DNA from: Lojkania enalia
Taxonomy: Eukaryota > Ascomycota > Dothideomycetes > Pleosporales
Assembly: GCA_010094045.1 (NCBI GenBank)
Contig: ML986581.1
Span: forward strand, 124,001 to 188,000
Reading direction: 5' to 3'
Length of the DNA: 64,000 nt
The position numbers and the translations under genes are program-made. Position 1 is the stretch's first letter. Each line of letters starts with the position of its first letter. Positions 22,856 through 34,896 of this stretch are shown piece after piece. Under the pieces are notes generated by a model. It worked only from the letters and a program-made list of their open reading frames with translations. It searched no databases and had not been told where the DNA came from.

Positions 22856-23914
22856 TCACAATCTAACTAGACCACCCACCTCCTTCGCAATATCTGAATA
22901 AATCCTTGCCCTCGGTCCCTCAGGCTCCGCAACCACAGTAGGCTTCCCCCTATCTGCGTCCTCACAAATTCTAGCATCCAGGGGCACATCGCCGAGCAAC
23001 CTAATCCCTTCCTTCCCACACATGTCCCTAATCATATCCATAGGCCCAAACACCTGATGCGTATCCCCACACCCAGGACAAATAAAACTACTCATATTAC
23101 AGACGAGGCCCAGGATCGGGACATCGACCTTCCGAAACAATGCGACGCCCTTCGCAGCGTCTTTGAGGCTGAGATCTTGCGGCGTCGACACGATGACCGC
23201 GCCGGAGAGCACGACTTGTTGGGTGATGGTGAGCTGGACGTCGCCGGTGCCGGGTGGGAGATCCAGTACGAGCATGTCCAGTCCGCCCCAGTCCACTTCA
23301 TGCAAAAGTTGCTGTAGTGCTTTCATCACCATGAGGCCACGCCAAGCAACAGGTGAGGACTCGGGGACTAGATAGCCCATGGACATGCTTTTTAGGCCGT
23401 AGTTGGAGAGGGGGAGGAGTTGGTTGTCTAGAGTTCATTAGGACTAGAGTCGGGCGACCGACGGTAGGATTCAGGCGACGGACTGACTGGACGATAATCT
23501 GGGCTCGCCGGAGAGGTTTAGCAGCGTGGGGATCGAGGGGCCGAAGATATCGGCGTCAAGGATGCCGGTGCGGTGGCCGGCGCGGGCAAAGGCGAGGGCG
23601 AGGTTGACTGCAATTCATTTATATCAGTTGCCGTCTATGAGAGATGGGACTATTTGATGAGATTGTACCGGCAATTGTCGATTTTCCTACTCCTCCCTTG
23701 GCCGACGAGACAGCAATCACGTTTTTCACATCTCGAATATTGCGCTTCTGCGGGAGTCCGCGCTGCATGCGCGGAATCTGCGGCGGCGCGGCGGACCGCG
23801 GGAGACCCTTTTCACCATATCAATACTTCAATTGAGACTTTAAAGCTTGCCAGAGCTCACCAAGGGATTCTCATGGCGCAAACAGCGCAGCGTAGAGAAC
23901 AATCGTGGTTTCAT
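22856..23914 (-). CDS. IND1: Mitochondrial Fe-S scaffold P-loop NTPase IND1 (NUBPL), complex I assembly
   Basis: Four exons (23914-23861, 23807-23669, 23607-23488, 23427-22856) yield 294 residues; introns 23808-23860, 23608-23668, 23428-23487. The N-terminus [18 protein letters not shown] is Arg-rich without acids, as in a mitochondrial presequence, and HENPLGLPR is a signature of the Ind1 branch of the Mrp/NBP35 family. The deviant Walker A is KGGVGKST (55-62). Further blocks are [51 protein letters not shown], and the cluster-ligating CPGC (Cys221, Cys224). Ind1 binds a labile 4Fe-4S cluster and delivers it to subunits of respiratory complex I in the matrix. It is divergent to BFR2 with 175 bp between start codons. 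The third intron has an atypical GTCAGT donor. No defect seen. Confidence 0.93.
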
Positions 23915-24089
23915 GGACGCGAGGCGGGTGAAAGCGCGGAGGAGATGCGGCGAAGAGTGACGCCAGATGTCGGTCGGGGGTCCGAGCGCCGAGCTTAAGC
24001 CGACCGCCAGAAACTTTTCTGTGGGGATTCGTCTATTACGCTGGGGATGCGCACCACATGTCGATAATACAGTATACGTTTACTCTACA
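23915..24089 (+). promoter_or_regulatory. Bidirectional promoter region IND1 / BFR2
   Basis: Only 175 bp separate the two divergent start codons, so the core promoters must share this stretch. No specific factor site was identified. Confidence 0.5.
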
Positions 24090-25671
24090 ATGGTGAAATC
24101 AAGGCTCAGAGGTAAATAATACACTGTAAATTTGCATTCTAGCAAAGACTGATCATTTTTGACAAGACTTCGACCCCGAATCGCTCCTCGATCCCGCCCC
24201 GAGCTCCAGCTCCGACGAAAACTCGGAATATTCAAGCGACGACGATGCGCAGGCTGGGCGGGAGCATTATTCAGATGTCGGAAAGAGCATATTGAGGAAG
24301 AAGGAGGTGGTACCCCTTAGGCCGCAGTATTCAGGGGCTATGATCAGTCGCGATGCTGCCGAGGCCGAGGACAGCGATGATCCGTTTGCGACAGGCCGGC
24401 TTGATGAGGATGAGGAAAGTGATGAGGAAAATGAAGAGGATTATGTGGTGGATAGGAATAGGGTCGAACTGGACGGGGACACTGGGGAGAGCGAAGAGGA
24501 ATTGCGGAGCGATGGTGGTGATGAAGCGATGGACGATTTCGGAGGGGGCGAAGAAGATGAAGATGATGAGGATGACGACGAAGACGAGGTTGAGGACGAA
24601 GATGACGAGAGCGACGATTCAGATGAAGCCGGCTCATATATCCAAAGCGCAAAGCTCCGAGCTATGATGAAGGACGCAGACGAAGGGGATGACGATGAGG
24701 ACAACAAAGCCACAACGCTACGAGACATGTACAAAGACACTAGTCTCATAAATTCCACCATATCTCAAGCCGCAAATGCCGACATTCGAAAAGGCCAAGC
24801 CGTAAAATCACAAAAGAAAACTTTCGACTCCCTCCTCAACACCCGCATTAGACTCCAAAAAGCCCTCATATCCACAAACTCCCTAGTCTCCGATAAATAC
24901 TCCTCAAGTCAGACTCCAGAATCTGTGATATCCGCTGCCGAATCCGCAGCTCTAACCCTATTAACAAATCTCACCAACCTCCGCGACACACTTTCCTCCC
25001 ACACAGGTCAAAAGCGTAAACGGCATTCCTTCACATCCTCGACTGCCTCCACAGAGATTTGGTCTACGATCCAAGACCAAGAAACCAGCGCTACTTCGTA
25101 CTGTCACAACACGCTAGAAAAATGGAACCAAAAGACGCGCAAAACCAACATATCGACGAAATCCCTACTCACCACTTCAACCGAACAAACTCTCCCCGAC
25201 ATCCTTCAATCCCAGCTCTCCGACCTCTCGCACCTCATAGCGAGGACTCAGATCCCACGCTCCTGCGCCCCCGTCCAGTCAGCCGCGGGAATGCAGTCCT
25301 CAAAGGAGATATACGACGATGCAGATTTCTACGGCCTTTTACTGAAAGAACTCCTCGAGTCGCATAGCAACCGGCTCTCCACGAATGGTGCCCCAGAGTT
25401 CATTGTGCAGGCGCCCTGGCAGGTTGCAAGGGAAGCCAAGACGAGGAAGGTAGTTGATACCAAGGCCAGTAAGGGTAGAAAATTGAGGTATACGGTGCAC
25501 GAGAAGTTGCAGAACTTCATGGCGCCGGAGGATCGCGGGACATGGGGGGATAGACAGCGAGATGAGCTTTTTAGCAGCTTGTTTGGGCGGAGACTGGGAC
25601 TAGGTGAGGAGGTTGAGAATGAGGAAGAAGAGGATAGGGCGGAGGAGGGGTTGATGCTTTTTAGGAGTTAG
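24090..25671 (+). CDS. BFR2: BFR2/AATF-type ribosome biogenesis protein
   Basis: Two exons: a 22-nt first exon (24090-24111, MVKSRLR plus one base) and 24167-25671, intron 24112-24166, giving 508 residues. Splicing gives LRDFDPESLLDPAP, the usual opening of this family. Next come ISRDAAEAEDSDDPFATG and a very acidic stretch (about 100-200). Then follow the AATF-type helical region (KSQKKTFDSLLNTRIRLQKAL) and the C-terminal TRAUB-type region (DDADFYGLLLKELLESHS, KGRKLRYTVHEKLQNFMAPEDRGTWGDRQRDELFSSLFG; named here by its ends only). BFR2 acts in the nucleolus in early processing of pre-rRNA to 18S rRNA. Length is close to the yeast protein. The codon-rich GA composition of the acidic stretch creates long antisense Ser-rich shadows, which are not genes. 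Confidence 0.93.
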
Positions 25672-26272
25672 GTAGTAATGGTTATTAGCAGCGAGGTGTA
25701 GAAATAAAGAATTTAGATTAAGAATCGCTATTAGAAGGTAGACACATATTCTTCCCACAACTTGTAGTTCTGTGCATCAGATGATAACAGAAAGACACGT
25801 CTAGGCATACAAAAGGCTGACAAAGGTTACTACAAAGAGCAGGACCCAAAAGAAGAAATTACACCCCTTTCCAAGGTCCAAACAGCGCCAGTGACGTTCA
25901 ATGAAATACACAATTCGCACCAATGGTCGTCATACTACGGCATCTACACTGCCAACCGCACATCCAACCGTTCCTGTTTGGGACTTATTATTCCCCGCTG
26001 GGCTAGTCATCTTAGAAGAAAATGCACACAATTAGGACCCGAATTCGTAGGATAGTTAGAAACATGAGTGGGGTGTATTGAAGCCTCCCGAACTGGTCTT
26101 CGAACCTTATTCCTATAGCCCTAGGGGCCTTGGAATGCATTTACTGAAAATATGAAAATATGTACAATGCAGGCGTGATCTGTCGGTCCCTGAAAGAGTC
26201 CAAAGATCCAAGACAGAATCTATAGGTACACAACATAGTGATCGCAAATGCAATCGATGCTGTCTCCAGCCG
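25672..26272 (-). other. Convergent 3' intergenic interval
   Basis: Lies between the ends of BFR2 and the gene at 26273. No ORF or repeat of note; presumably 3' UTRs and terminators of both genes. Confidence 0.5.
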
Positions 26273-27079
26273 CTACTTTAGCAATTTCCTCGTCGCAGCC
26301 TCCATCCACAACTTCGTATACAGCCTATGCGCCAATTGGAAGTTCCACGGCAAGGGCTGCGCATCCTTGCCCTCAGGCGTCGTATTCACAAAGCAGGTCT
26401 TCAAGTGGAAAGTCGCCGTCTGCGCCTCGTCATCCTTCGTGACCTCCATCGCGAACAACCCATCGCTTGGTCTTGGGTCCGAATTCGAAGGCGAATCGCC
26501 GCATCGCACTATAACCTACACCATCACAATTAGCCTTCCCATGCCCCTACCTCTACACTCAATAACATATGGGGAAGACGAAAACCGCACCTTCTCGTCA
26601 TCATGCAGTAGCACCTCAAAATGATCCGTAATCCTAGTTCCAACCTGATACTCGCTCTTCGCCAGCTCCTCCCTCGTCCACAGATCCTTGTCCCTCCCCT
26701 CCAACGCCCGGTATTTCCTCTCCAGATACCTTCGCTGGTACGCGTAGCCCAACCCACTCCACACCCCGCGGCAAAAATCCGTCGTCAACTGCCTCTGGTC
26801 CTGCGTCTTCAGCTGGGACAGCGGGATCGTTTTCACGGCGTGGTCGATGCAGATGGGCGGGTTGGAGGCCGGGTTATGGGTGCGGAAGACCGGGGTTTGC
26901 AGATCGGGATGTGTGGTATCATAGGGCACGAATTTCGTCTGACGCGTATAGAAGGTGAAGCCGGCGTAGCCCAGCGCGATGTTGCCGGCCACGCCGCCGA
27001 CGAAGCCGAGGAAGATGCCAAAAGCGCGTCTGCCCGGCGGTAGCTTTTTTATTTGCGGCGGTGGTGCTATAGTGTTCAT
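26273..27079 (-). CDS. Conserved small membrane-anchored fungal protein of unknown function
   Basis: Two exons (27079-26591 and 26515-26273; intron 26516-26590, 75 nt, phase 0) give 243 residues. Splicing joins LLHDDEK to VIVRCGDSP, restoring a continuous domain, whereas the unspliced frame ends in unlike sequence. The N-terminus MNTIAPPPQIKKLPPGRRAF is followed by one glycine-rich hydrophobic span (FGIFLGFVGGVAGNIALGYAGFTF, about 20-43). The soluble part has DFCRGVWSGLGYAYQRRYLE, RPSDGLFAMEV and a C-terminal LPWNFQLAHRLYTKLWME helix. The SDGLF block and HRLYTKLLxE ending remind me of a family of fungal hypotheticals of this size, but I cannot name a function. The short basic N-terminus before the span would suit an organellar membrane anchor (inference). 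Confidence 0.72.
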
Positions 27080-27319
27080 GTTAGGGATTCAATTGGTGTG
27101 GGGCGAAGCGTGTGAGGATAATGTTTTGTTGTAGATTGAGCGAGGCGGAATTGGACTGAGGTCGGGATGGACTGATCGGGGAATCCGGGATTGGAACAAC
27201 GAGAATACGGTGCCAGTGCTTGCAATTATTTAGGGAACGTCACTAGTTTTTGTGCTACTTTATTTTATTTTATTTTAACTTGAGAGATTAAATTCCTTAT
27301 TCTATTACCATTTTTCAAA

Positions 27320-29096
27320 TTACTCTGGGACAATGGCAGCCACGCTCCTCCAGAAATCGCATCGAACACCCATCCCGCCTTCCCATGTATACGCATTTAC
27401 AAGACCGAGATCATTCCTCAATCCCTCTCCCCCATACTGAATTGCCTCACCTCCATACGGGCCCGTTATCCGAAATGGTTCCCCACCCGTTTCATTCAAG
27501 TCTGCTTAAACTGGATTGTAAACTGGATTGCGTAGCGTGAACGGCGGTCAATTCTCCAGCCCACTAGACCGCGCCGACGCATTAGCCCCTGCTCCCCTCG
27601 CAATGTCAGAAGATATCGAAGGGTTCGAGGTCTTGACGAAGTTTCCCCATATTCGCTGGAACGCACGGATAAAATCCGGGCCCAGGTTCGGCGTGGGTGG
27701 GCCAAAGTATGCGGCCATATCCGAGGCGTGGATGGCCAGAGGAATAGAATATTGATATCGGTATCCCACATGTGTGTCCGAGTTGTATGCTTCGGCGAGC
27801 TAGTACGAGGGGCATATGATGATGGATTCGGCATAGATAGTGTTTGCGCGCTGTTGTTGCCCGTTTGCCAATTGACCGACGTTGATTGCTGTGTAGCCCG
27901 TGTTTCCGGCCGTTGCAAACTTTGGGAGTATATCGCTATCTGTCGGGTTCGATGTTGGATAGTAGTATAAGATTTTGGCAATATCGTCTTCTACGAAAAG
28001 CGGGAAGGCTAGGTGAAGCCTGTCTATGAGATCTGCTTCTGTGGTAATGTTCTGGGCGGCGAAGTATGGGCCTTCTTCAGCATTGTTTCCGGACAGGTGA
28101 TATAAGCCGTTCATCTTTCGTTTGAGAAGTGCTTGGCTGAGGGTATCCCGTATGAAAAGACCATCGGTTACCGGGAAGAATGCCCACGAACCGAAGGCCC
28201 CAGACATTGAATCAAGATAGGACACCCGTTGCAGCGTCTCTGAGTCATTAGAAACAGGGCACTCAAAGATGGTTTGTGAGCTATCCTTCAGTGGGCAGCC
28301 GGCCGTTATGGCAAATGCGTAATAGGACTGGGAGGGTTTCTAATCCCTATAGCCCTGTTGTTGCGGCAGGCAAGGTGAAGCTGAAATGGACTATGCAAAT
28401 ATTATTATCGACACGCTAGTTAAAAATAGATCACAAGAACTCACATTGATGAACAAACAAGTGCCCAAAGCTCCTCCGTACGCTACGCATGAAGCATAAT
28501 AGATCCACCACCGACAGATTCACCTGAAATAGTAACTCAGGAAGGATCACCACCAAATTTTTTGATATATGCTTGCACCCTAATCTACCTTGGTTTCGAC
28601 ATATATCAAACCTAGAGGAGATATTGCCATTGCAACGCGAATTGTTGATCGAGGAGTCCAACATTCATCACACCGTTCCTAGAGACCTCGTCGGAACTCA
28701 AGCCAAAAGCGTCAGGCTGTTCGCGATTAGACATGTATTTATGCCCATCAAGCTGTACAAAACTAGATACTAGATCGAAACACCAACAATTCCGTTCTCA
28801 TTCCCGTTGACAAATCTCGATGAATCCTAGGAGCCATCTCCCATTCCATATGCACCGCCATTGATAAAGACTAACGCCGGAAGGTTCGACGCATTTGCTG
28901 GAGCAAAGGCGTTTAAGAATAAGCAATCTTCAGTTGACGGCGAAAATTCGATATCAAAGATTTCGTTCGCGGGTAGACTTTGCGGACATACCAGTCTGGG
29001 AGCCGTAGCGGGCAAAATTGAACTATGATTGATAGTGGGTGGTTGCGGTGCTTGCCATCTGAATGATCCAAGTGGAGGCGCAGTAAAACGAATGCT
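27320..29096 (-). pseudogene. Type-B carboxylesterase killed by multiple nonsense mutations
   Basis: The minus strand carries the order of a fungal type-B carboxylesterase: RFTAPPLGSFRW, STEDCLFLNAF (near 28910), oxyanion-type NGGAYGMGDGS, LSSDEV and LLDQQFALQW, the nucleophile elbow GESVGGG (about 28520), a PSQSYYAFAITAGC block (about 28325), HASDM (catalytic His region, about 27740) and the C-terminal LRNDLGLVNAYTWEGG and CDFWRS, with a normal stop at 27320-27322. Seven in-frame stops interrupt it: 28827-28829, 28770-28772, 28537-28539, 28340-28342, 27800-27802, 27548-27550, 27506-27508. Each sits where the family has Gln, Arg or Trp, so each fits one C-to-T or G-to-A change. One further frame slip follows the nucleophile at about 28510. 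One intron would need a GC donor. The 5' exon with the signal peptide is not recognisable. Non-functional. Confidence 0.88.
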
Positions 29097-31607
29097 ATAT
29101 AATAGCTAATAAGACGTTAAGATGCAGATAAATGGACAACACTAATGAAAAGTCTTCAGTCCAGTTCTTGCATTAGGCACTCCTTCATAAATTTTGTATC
29201 CTAGGTTAACTTGTAAAGTATTGCTGGTTATGTTTGTAGCCTACCATATTACTTCGCGAGGTCTTGCATGGAAGGTCGCAACTGTTCTATAAAGACAAAA
29301 TGAAGTTGCAACAAGGAGAAGGTTTAGCACATATATATATATATATATATAAGGCGGACGATACAAATGAAAGTCAAATCTGTTCTTTGCAAGTCACACT
29401 TCATGTTGTGAGATGGATTCACCAAAGATATTATAGTCTTAGTGAAAACATGAACTAGATTCGGAAGCAATATTATAGCGAGCATTCCGTGTAAAATCGT
29501 GGCTTTGTCATGAGCAATGCGTCAGAATGCGTGGAGTAGCAATACGAGCGGTGGGTACTGTTAGCCCTGATGGATAGATTAGCGCCCGCAGAGCCTCTCA
29601 CGGATCCGACCGTTATGTTTGATGGACGATGAGGGACGACTCGAAATTGCCCATGGCTGACATACAAGGTTGAAACTTGTACTTATCATCACGGCCTCGA
29701 TGGAAAGGCGATAATCATCCATAGGGTATGAGCCGGGCTAAAAAGAACCAGATTTACAGTCATTTATTCTATGCACCAAACCGGCAACCTTCGAATTTTT
29801 GGCCAGCTTTCCTTGGCGAACAAGCTAGCTTGCTATGGCATATGCTATTATTTTTTGTAGGCGAGACGATGATTTGTTGATTGCAAGCCTTCGAACCTTC
29901 CCGCCTTTGCATGTAATAATTCCGATTTCTTTGGAAATCATTGGAAACGCACTGTACACAAAATAGTACGCAGCATCACGCTTGTGACATGAAACCGGAA
30001 CGGAGGTGCCTACGCTCCGAAAGTGTATTTGATATGTGCTGGACAAGGCCGAGACAATGAACAATGGTAGTAGAGTGTTGAAACTAGGAGCGGTCCAGGG
30101 CGCCTGCTTAGATTCCTATATCCGGCTAGCGTTAAGTAAGGAGGGCCAAAGACATTTCTTTGCTCCAGTGGTTGAGTTGAGAAGTAGGCACCTGCAATGC
30201 GTGCGACGACTTTATCGACCCCGCACGATAAGGCCCCATGGGTGAAACCTTGTAAAGAGAATGTCGAGGAATTCACCACCACGATTGGGCAACTGGTCGG
30301 ACTTGGAGTAGAAGGATGGCGCTGGTCCGGCGCCTTGTTGAACAGAATCATACCAAAAATATGTCTGCGCTCCTCACCTATTTGGGTACATCAAGACCTC
30401 GAGATAATTTCTCGGAATGAACTACCGGGCGGTTCTGCAGTGACTATCGATAACGTGACCTAGCACGATGCTATGATTCTACACTCCCCACATAGAAACA
30501 TAATTTATTGTGACAGGAGGGGCCCGGGCGTTCCGTGTAACACAGCATGATCCAGAAACAAAAGACCTAAAACGCGGATACTATTGTGTGCAAAAAAAAT
30601 ATGACTGCCGGCCTTCTTGATAATGGGATATTAGGGTTACCAAGTGGGGTAGCGGGTACTAGTCCAATGATATCGAGTTGTTCGAGACCCCCGTTCCGCA
30701 AACTGGGTGAGGTTGCGATGTACTCGAAGATTTTGAGACTGTGACGCTGTACGACACAGCAAGCGAGCTTACTTGGAGCAAAAGCTCGCGAGCTTGCGTG
30801 CATACTCCGGGCCCCACAACTAGAAGGAGCGGAAATCGCGAGGGCTTCCTCAACGCACGAACCTTGAGGCCATCGACGTACAACCTTGAAGCAACCGCAA
30901 AGGCGTGGAGGAGAAGAAAAAGACAGCTATTTTGGATACGGGTGCCCCGCAAATTGACTAGGAATAGAATAGGCATAAGCGGCGTTCAGTCATTAAGCTT
31001 CAAGTCAGCGTGAACAGCCATCGTGATGATGATAGTTGAGCCTACATGTTGCGGCCTAGAGAACTTCTTTTTCCTCACGGGAGTCACCAATCAGGATCCG
31101 GACGAGCCAGCGCGCCCACGGTGGGACAAGGCGGTATTGCACTCGAAGACTGAAACACTTGCGCTCTCCTTTGGGAGCGGCGCGAGCGGCAGTCGAAGCT
31201 TTTGAGCCTTGCGACGCCAATGTGAGTTTAAGGGCAGTGCTGATAGGCCAAGCCCACGGTATACCATTTCCACGAACGAACCGTTCGGCGCGTCCGCAGC
31301 TATACCGAATGGCTCATGGAATAAATTGCTACCCTCGTCCAGGGGAGGCACAGCGGACGGTCCTGAAGAGGGTGGCGAAACGTGGCCTTGTCAGGCGGTT
31401 AACCTGTGGAGAGGCGAGTGGGTGGAATTGGACATAGACGACGAGGTATTGTGATGGCGATGCATTGTCTGCTGGATGCGGAGAGGTGAAAATATGGTGG
31501 CGCCGTGATGCAGCAGCCTTGTCAGACAGTTGAGTGTAGTGATGTATCGAGATGGCGCTGATTGCGGACAGGAGGTGCGGGCCGGCCAACGTCCCGAGCG
31601 TTTGCGT
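29097..31607 (+). other. Gene-free interval of about 2.5 kb
   Basis: Beyond the microsatellite I find no coding signature on either strand. Short ORFs near 30010-30350 and 30660-31590 overlap each other on both strands and resemble no family. The start may hold the lost first exon of the esterase pseudogene. Confidence 0.5.
29331..29350 (+). repeat. (AT)10 microsatellite
   Basis: Ten perfect AT units in a gene-free interval. Confidence 0.9.
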
Positions 31608-32105
31608 TCAGGCTCGCCCAGGTACAGGCTCAGGCACAGGCACTCCCCGTCGCGCCTCGCTCCCAACATCACGGACGTCTGACCACCCTTCCGTGACAGT
31701 CTCCGGGGTCACTTGATCCTCCAGCCACTGAGCACTCAATCGCGTCTGCGAACACAACCACTCCAGCGCCCCCGCGTCAAGCCCCCATATGCTGTGTTCA
31801 ACACCAAATGTCTTGGGCATGTAGCCCCAGGCGATATGGGAGAGCAGCTCGCTCGCGTATGCCTGGATGCGCTCTCCTTCGGATGATAAATCGCCTGAAG
31901 TAGCAGCATCGCGTCGAGCTGTGTCTACGCTCTCGCCCAGCTGTGTACTCGGCGTCAGATGCCCGAGGATTCTGGCCAGAGGACACAACGACGAACGCCG
32001 TGGCTTTTCCTGACCTCTGACCGGCGAGGATCTTCCATCCACGTCCGTCCTGCCAGCGGACTCAGACTTGCGGTGCACTTTTGGGTAATCGTTCGAGTTC
32101 GCCAT
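31608..32105 (-). CDS. Doubtful hypothetical protein
   Basis: A 165-codon frame from ATG 32105 in GC-richer sequence. The first part is basic and polar (SNDYPKVHRKSESAG, RGQEKPRRSSLCPLARILGHL); the second part has a possible folded block (AYASELLSHIAWGYMPKTFG, GLDAGALEWLCSQTRLSAQWLE) before a Pro-rich end. The frame extends upstream to 32180 through a hydrophobic stretch (QAISFLGIVYVLCMA) without another ATG, so a first exon may be missing. No family recognised. It may be real and spliced, or a chance ORF. Confidence 0.32.
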   Translation of the reverse strand: MANSNDYPKVHRKSESAGRTDVDGRSSPVRGQEKPRRSSLCPLARILGHLTPSTQLGESVDTARRDAATSGDLSSEGERIQAYASELLSHIAWGYMPKTFGVEHSIWGLDAGALEWLCSQTRLSAQWLEDQVTPETVTEGWSDVRDVGSEARRGVPVPEPVPGRA

Positions 32106-33000
32106 GCACAGTACATACACGATGCCCAGGAAGGATATTGCCTGCACTGTTGGATTTAGATTTTGCCTTGCCGACGCCACCCTGCCAGCTGTACCGAACG
32201 GTAGCCAGGTATATTGTCGTCATCTTATTGGAGCACCGCCTCTCTGCCAGGATCGATACAGTAGCCCGGGAGGGCTACGCGAGGGTTTTGATCCTCTAGG
32301 TCGCACCTTCATACGAGCGTTGCCGTCACTGTCACGAATGGCGCGCGCGAACGATATCTTCACAGTCGACTACGGGGTGATGGGAGACGGCAGTCGTTTC
32401 CCCAGTCGGTCACGAGAGCCCATCTACCCTGTTCTCCGAAGATCATAAATGACCAACTTTTGAGCCCGTTGATCAAGTCCGTATGTATGCGATGGGCTCA
32501 GAACGGGTAAGGTTGCTAAGGTTGCAGTGGCCCCATCTTGGAACCCCGAACCCCTGTCCCTAGTCAAGTCCGGCCCTCGAATTGCACGTTGCAACTACCA
32601 GTCTGACGGGCCTCCCCGGGCCCCAAAAGTCAAACGTTCATTGAAACTAGAATAACGGGAAGATCAAACTTACGTGCTAGGTCTCTGCGCCAAGTGTGAT
32701 AAGGAGTGTATAGCTCCCAATATCAGACAGGCTGCACTCCACACATGCTCGATTGATAGGACGTATCTCCAGGCAAACCTATGGGCGCCCGCGTATCAGG
32801 GCAGCGCCACCTCTCGCCTTTAGGTTGCTGACTTGGACCGACTCTGTCCTTACTGAACCCCGCCGCATCCTTCAGCATCCTTATAGTGTGGAGAACCCTC
32901 CACTTGTCAACAGTACCATCAAGCATAGCCAGCGTGTCCACAGCGACCATTCAATTGGAGATGCCCTCATGGACACTCCCTTCAGATCACCACCTCCGGT
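32106..33000 (+). other. Upstream region of the rhodopsin-domain gene
   Basis: No convincing gene. Several overlapping short ORFs on both strands without protein character. Confidence 0.45.
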
Positions 33001-34529
33001 ATGTCATCAGAGCTACAATCGAGCAACGATCTCACGCGGGCTCAGGGTGTTCTCCCCAACTTTGCAAACCCGCCCTTCATGGGTCTGCCAGTGATAGTCA
33101 CTGCGTCGATATGTCTCCCTCTAGTGCTATTCTTTGCATCACTGCGCATATATGCCAAATGGTTGATCCTCAAAAAGTGGAAACTCGACGACTGTGAGTA
33201 GTCATATTCTGGTCGGGCTTTATAGTTGGCTAACGGTTGCCTAGACGTGTATGCTCTGGCCTGTGTATGTTTTGACCTGACTGAAAGCACAACGAAGTCA
33301 CACTAATCGTGTACGCAGCCGGCTGGAATTGCAATGATCGCTTTTGAAATAGCAAGTCCGTGAATTCCACGCTACGTGACAGACATTCTGCTAACAATTA
33401 CTGCAGTCGTTCAGGCCGGTCCAAATGGGTATCACGCCTGGGACATTCAGGAGGCAGCAATGAACAAAAACGCCATTCTTGTATATATACCAAGACCTGT
33501 TGCAAGACGACTACTAATTGACTATAGCATCTACTGGTGTTCTCGATTGCCCTCGGACCAGTTCTGTGGGTTCTGAAACTGACGCTCTTCTGCATGATTA
33601 TAACGGCCTTTGGATCCATCCGATGGCTCAAGAACTGCGCCTACGTTGGTATCATAGTCACTGGACTCTTTTTCGCCGCCCATACCATCATCGTCACTAT
33701 CTCATGTGGGCCGCGACCGGGAACTGATGGAGCTTCCTACCTCAATGGTTTAAATAGGGCCGAGTGTTCTTCATCCACTGGTATCAACGCTATTTTCAGC
33801 ATTATTACCAGCGTCGTCAACTTCTCTAGCGACATCTATCTTCTTCTGATTCCTTTACCTTCTGTTCACGCCTTGAGACTTCCACCAAAGCAAAAGCTCG
33901 GCATCTATGTTATTATGCTGAGCGGTTCTGTGTAAGTTTTTCCCGTGCAACTTCAGCCTCAATACTAATTAGATTATAGCATGTGCATTTGCAGCCTCTT
34001 GGGTATGGTCTATCGCATCAAGTCATGGAAATCAGTCGACTTGACTGGTACCCAGATCCCGCTCTACGTAGTTTTGTAAGTCTCTCATCATCTTCGCTTC
34101 TGTTTTCATTGCTTATAATCTTCCAGTGTTCTTGAGTTGTCAGTGGGTCTGATGATCCCCTGCATGCCTTCGGTTGCCACGGTTTATCGCTATTACACGG
34201 TTCCGGATATTGATGACACGACCACTCTCGCAACGCCGAATATGAAGCTCCTTAGCTCGTCTCCTAGCCCTCCTCTACCCGAGAGCAGATCCACGTGGCG
34301 CAAAACACATCTCAGCATTGAAGAGATGCCTTACAGGAACGTGTCCCCAGAATTCGGCCTGCACCTTGCACCACAGGATCGCCGCATGAAAGCTTTGCCA
34401 GCGACACCGCTTCCACTAAATTTAGTATCCGTTCCACCTTCGCCAAAGACACCGAAGACGCCCAAGACGCCGAATAGTTTCCGCAGCATGCAGCTTCCCA
34501 TTATGTTCCAGACGGCCTCAAAGCAATGA
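33001..34529 (+). CDS. Rhodopsin-domain (PTH11-like) integral membrane protein
   Basis: Seven exons (33001-33193, 33245-33264, 33319-33355, 33407-33480, 33528-33931, 33980-34075, 34127-34529) join to 408 residues; exons 2 and 3 are only 20 and 37 nt. Introns are 33194-33244, 33265-33318, 33356-33406, 33481-33527, 33932-33979 and 34076-34126. The product has seven predicted spans, beginning with FMGLPVIVTASICLPLVLFF, followed by the family motif RIYAKWLILKKWKLDDYVY, then loops including a Cys-bearing one (GPRPGTDGASYLNGLNRAEC) and LGIYVIMLSGSVMCICSLL. The C-terminal 130 residues are a Ser/Pro-rich cytosolic tail with KTPKTPKTPN repeats, likely phosphorylated. Fungal proteins of this type are putative plasma-membrane receptors, some needed for surface sensing. 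No CFEM domain is present. Ligand unknown. Confidence 0.87.
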
Positions 34530-34854
34530 TATGCATTTTCATCTATGGTGTTTCAACTGGGGGTATTGCATATTTAGATGGGTAGGATTCCTGATCAGAT
34601 TTTCTTCTTTGGGGGTTGACGGTCGTATTCTCTTTCACATGGCTTACGCCATCGTGCGTCTCTGCCACGTTCGTTTAGATTTATACCCAGAGGATGATGT
34701 TTCAGCTCTCCTCAATGCTTTATGGAGTTCACGGCTGGGTGGATAAACAGATGTAATGTGGCTTACGACATTTCTTCTTGTGCATAACTTCTAGTACCTA
34801 GCTTTTATGAAGAGTGGCTTGTCGCTTCAGCCTCTTGATATGCAATTATTCCGT

Positions 34855-34896
34855 AATCGCAATCGCAATCGCAATCGCAATCGCAATCGCAATTGC
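34855..34896 (+). repeat. (AATCGC)7 hexanucleotide repeat
   Basis: Six perfect AATCGC units followed by one AATTGC variant, between the rhodopsin-domain and SDR genes. Confidence 0.95.

Noticed and set aside
24344..24761. Long Arg/His- and Ser-rich antisense ORFs opposite BFR2
   Set aside because: They are mirror images of the GA-rich acidic coding stretch of BFR2; low complexity and no start context.
26099..29890. TTCGAAC strings that could be tRNA T-loops
   Set aside because: No matching acceptor, D-arm or anticodon-arm pairing around them; no tRNA or rRNA gene recognised in the window.
30010..31590. Several ORFs of 80-113 codons
   Set aside because: They overlap on both strands and lack protein-like hydrophobic pattern, motifs or splice partners.
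34855..34896. Possible CRISPR-like or regulatory repeat array
   Set aside because: It is a perfect hexanucleotide microsatellite without spacers.
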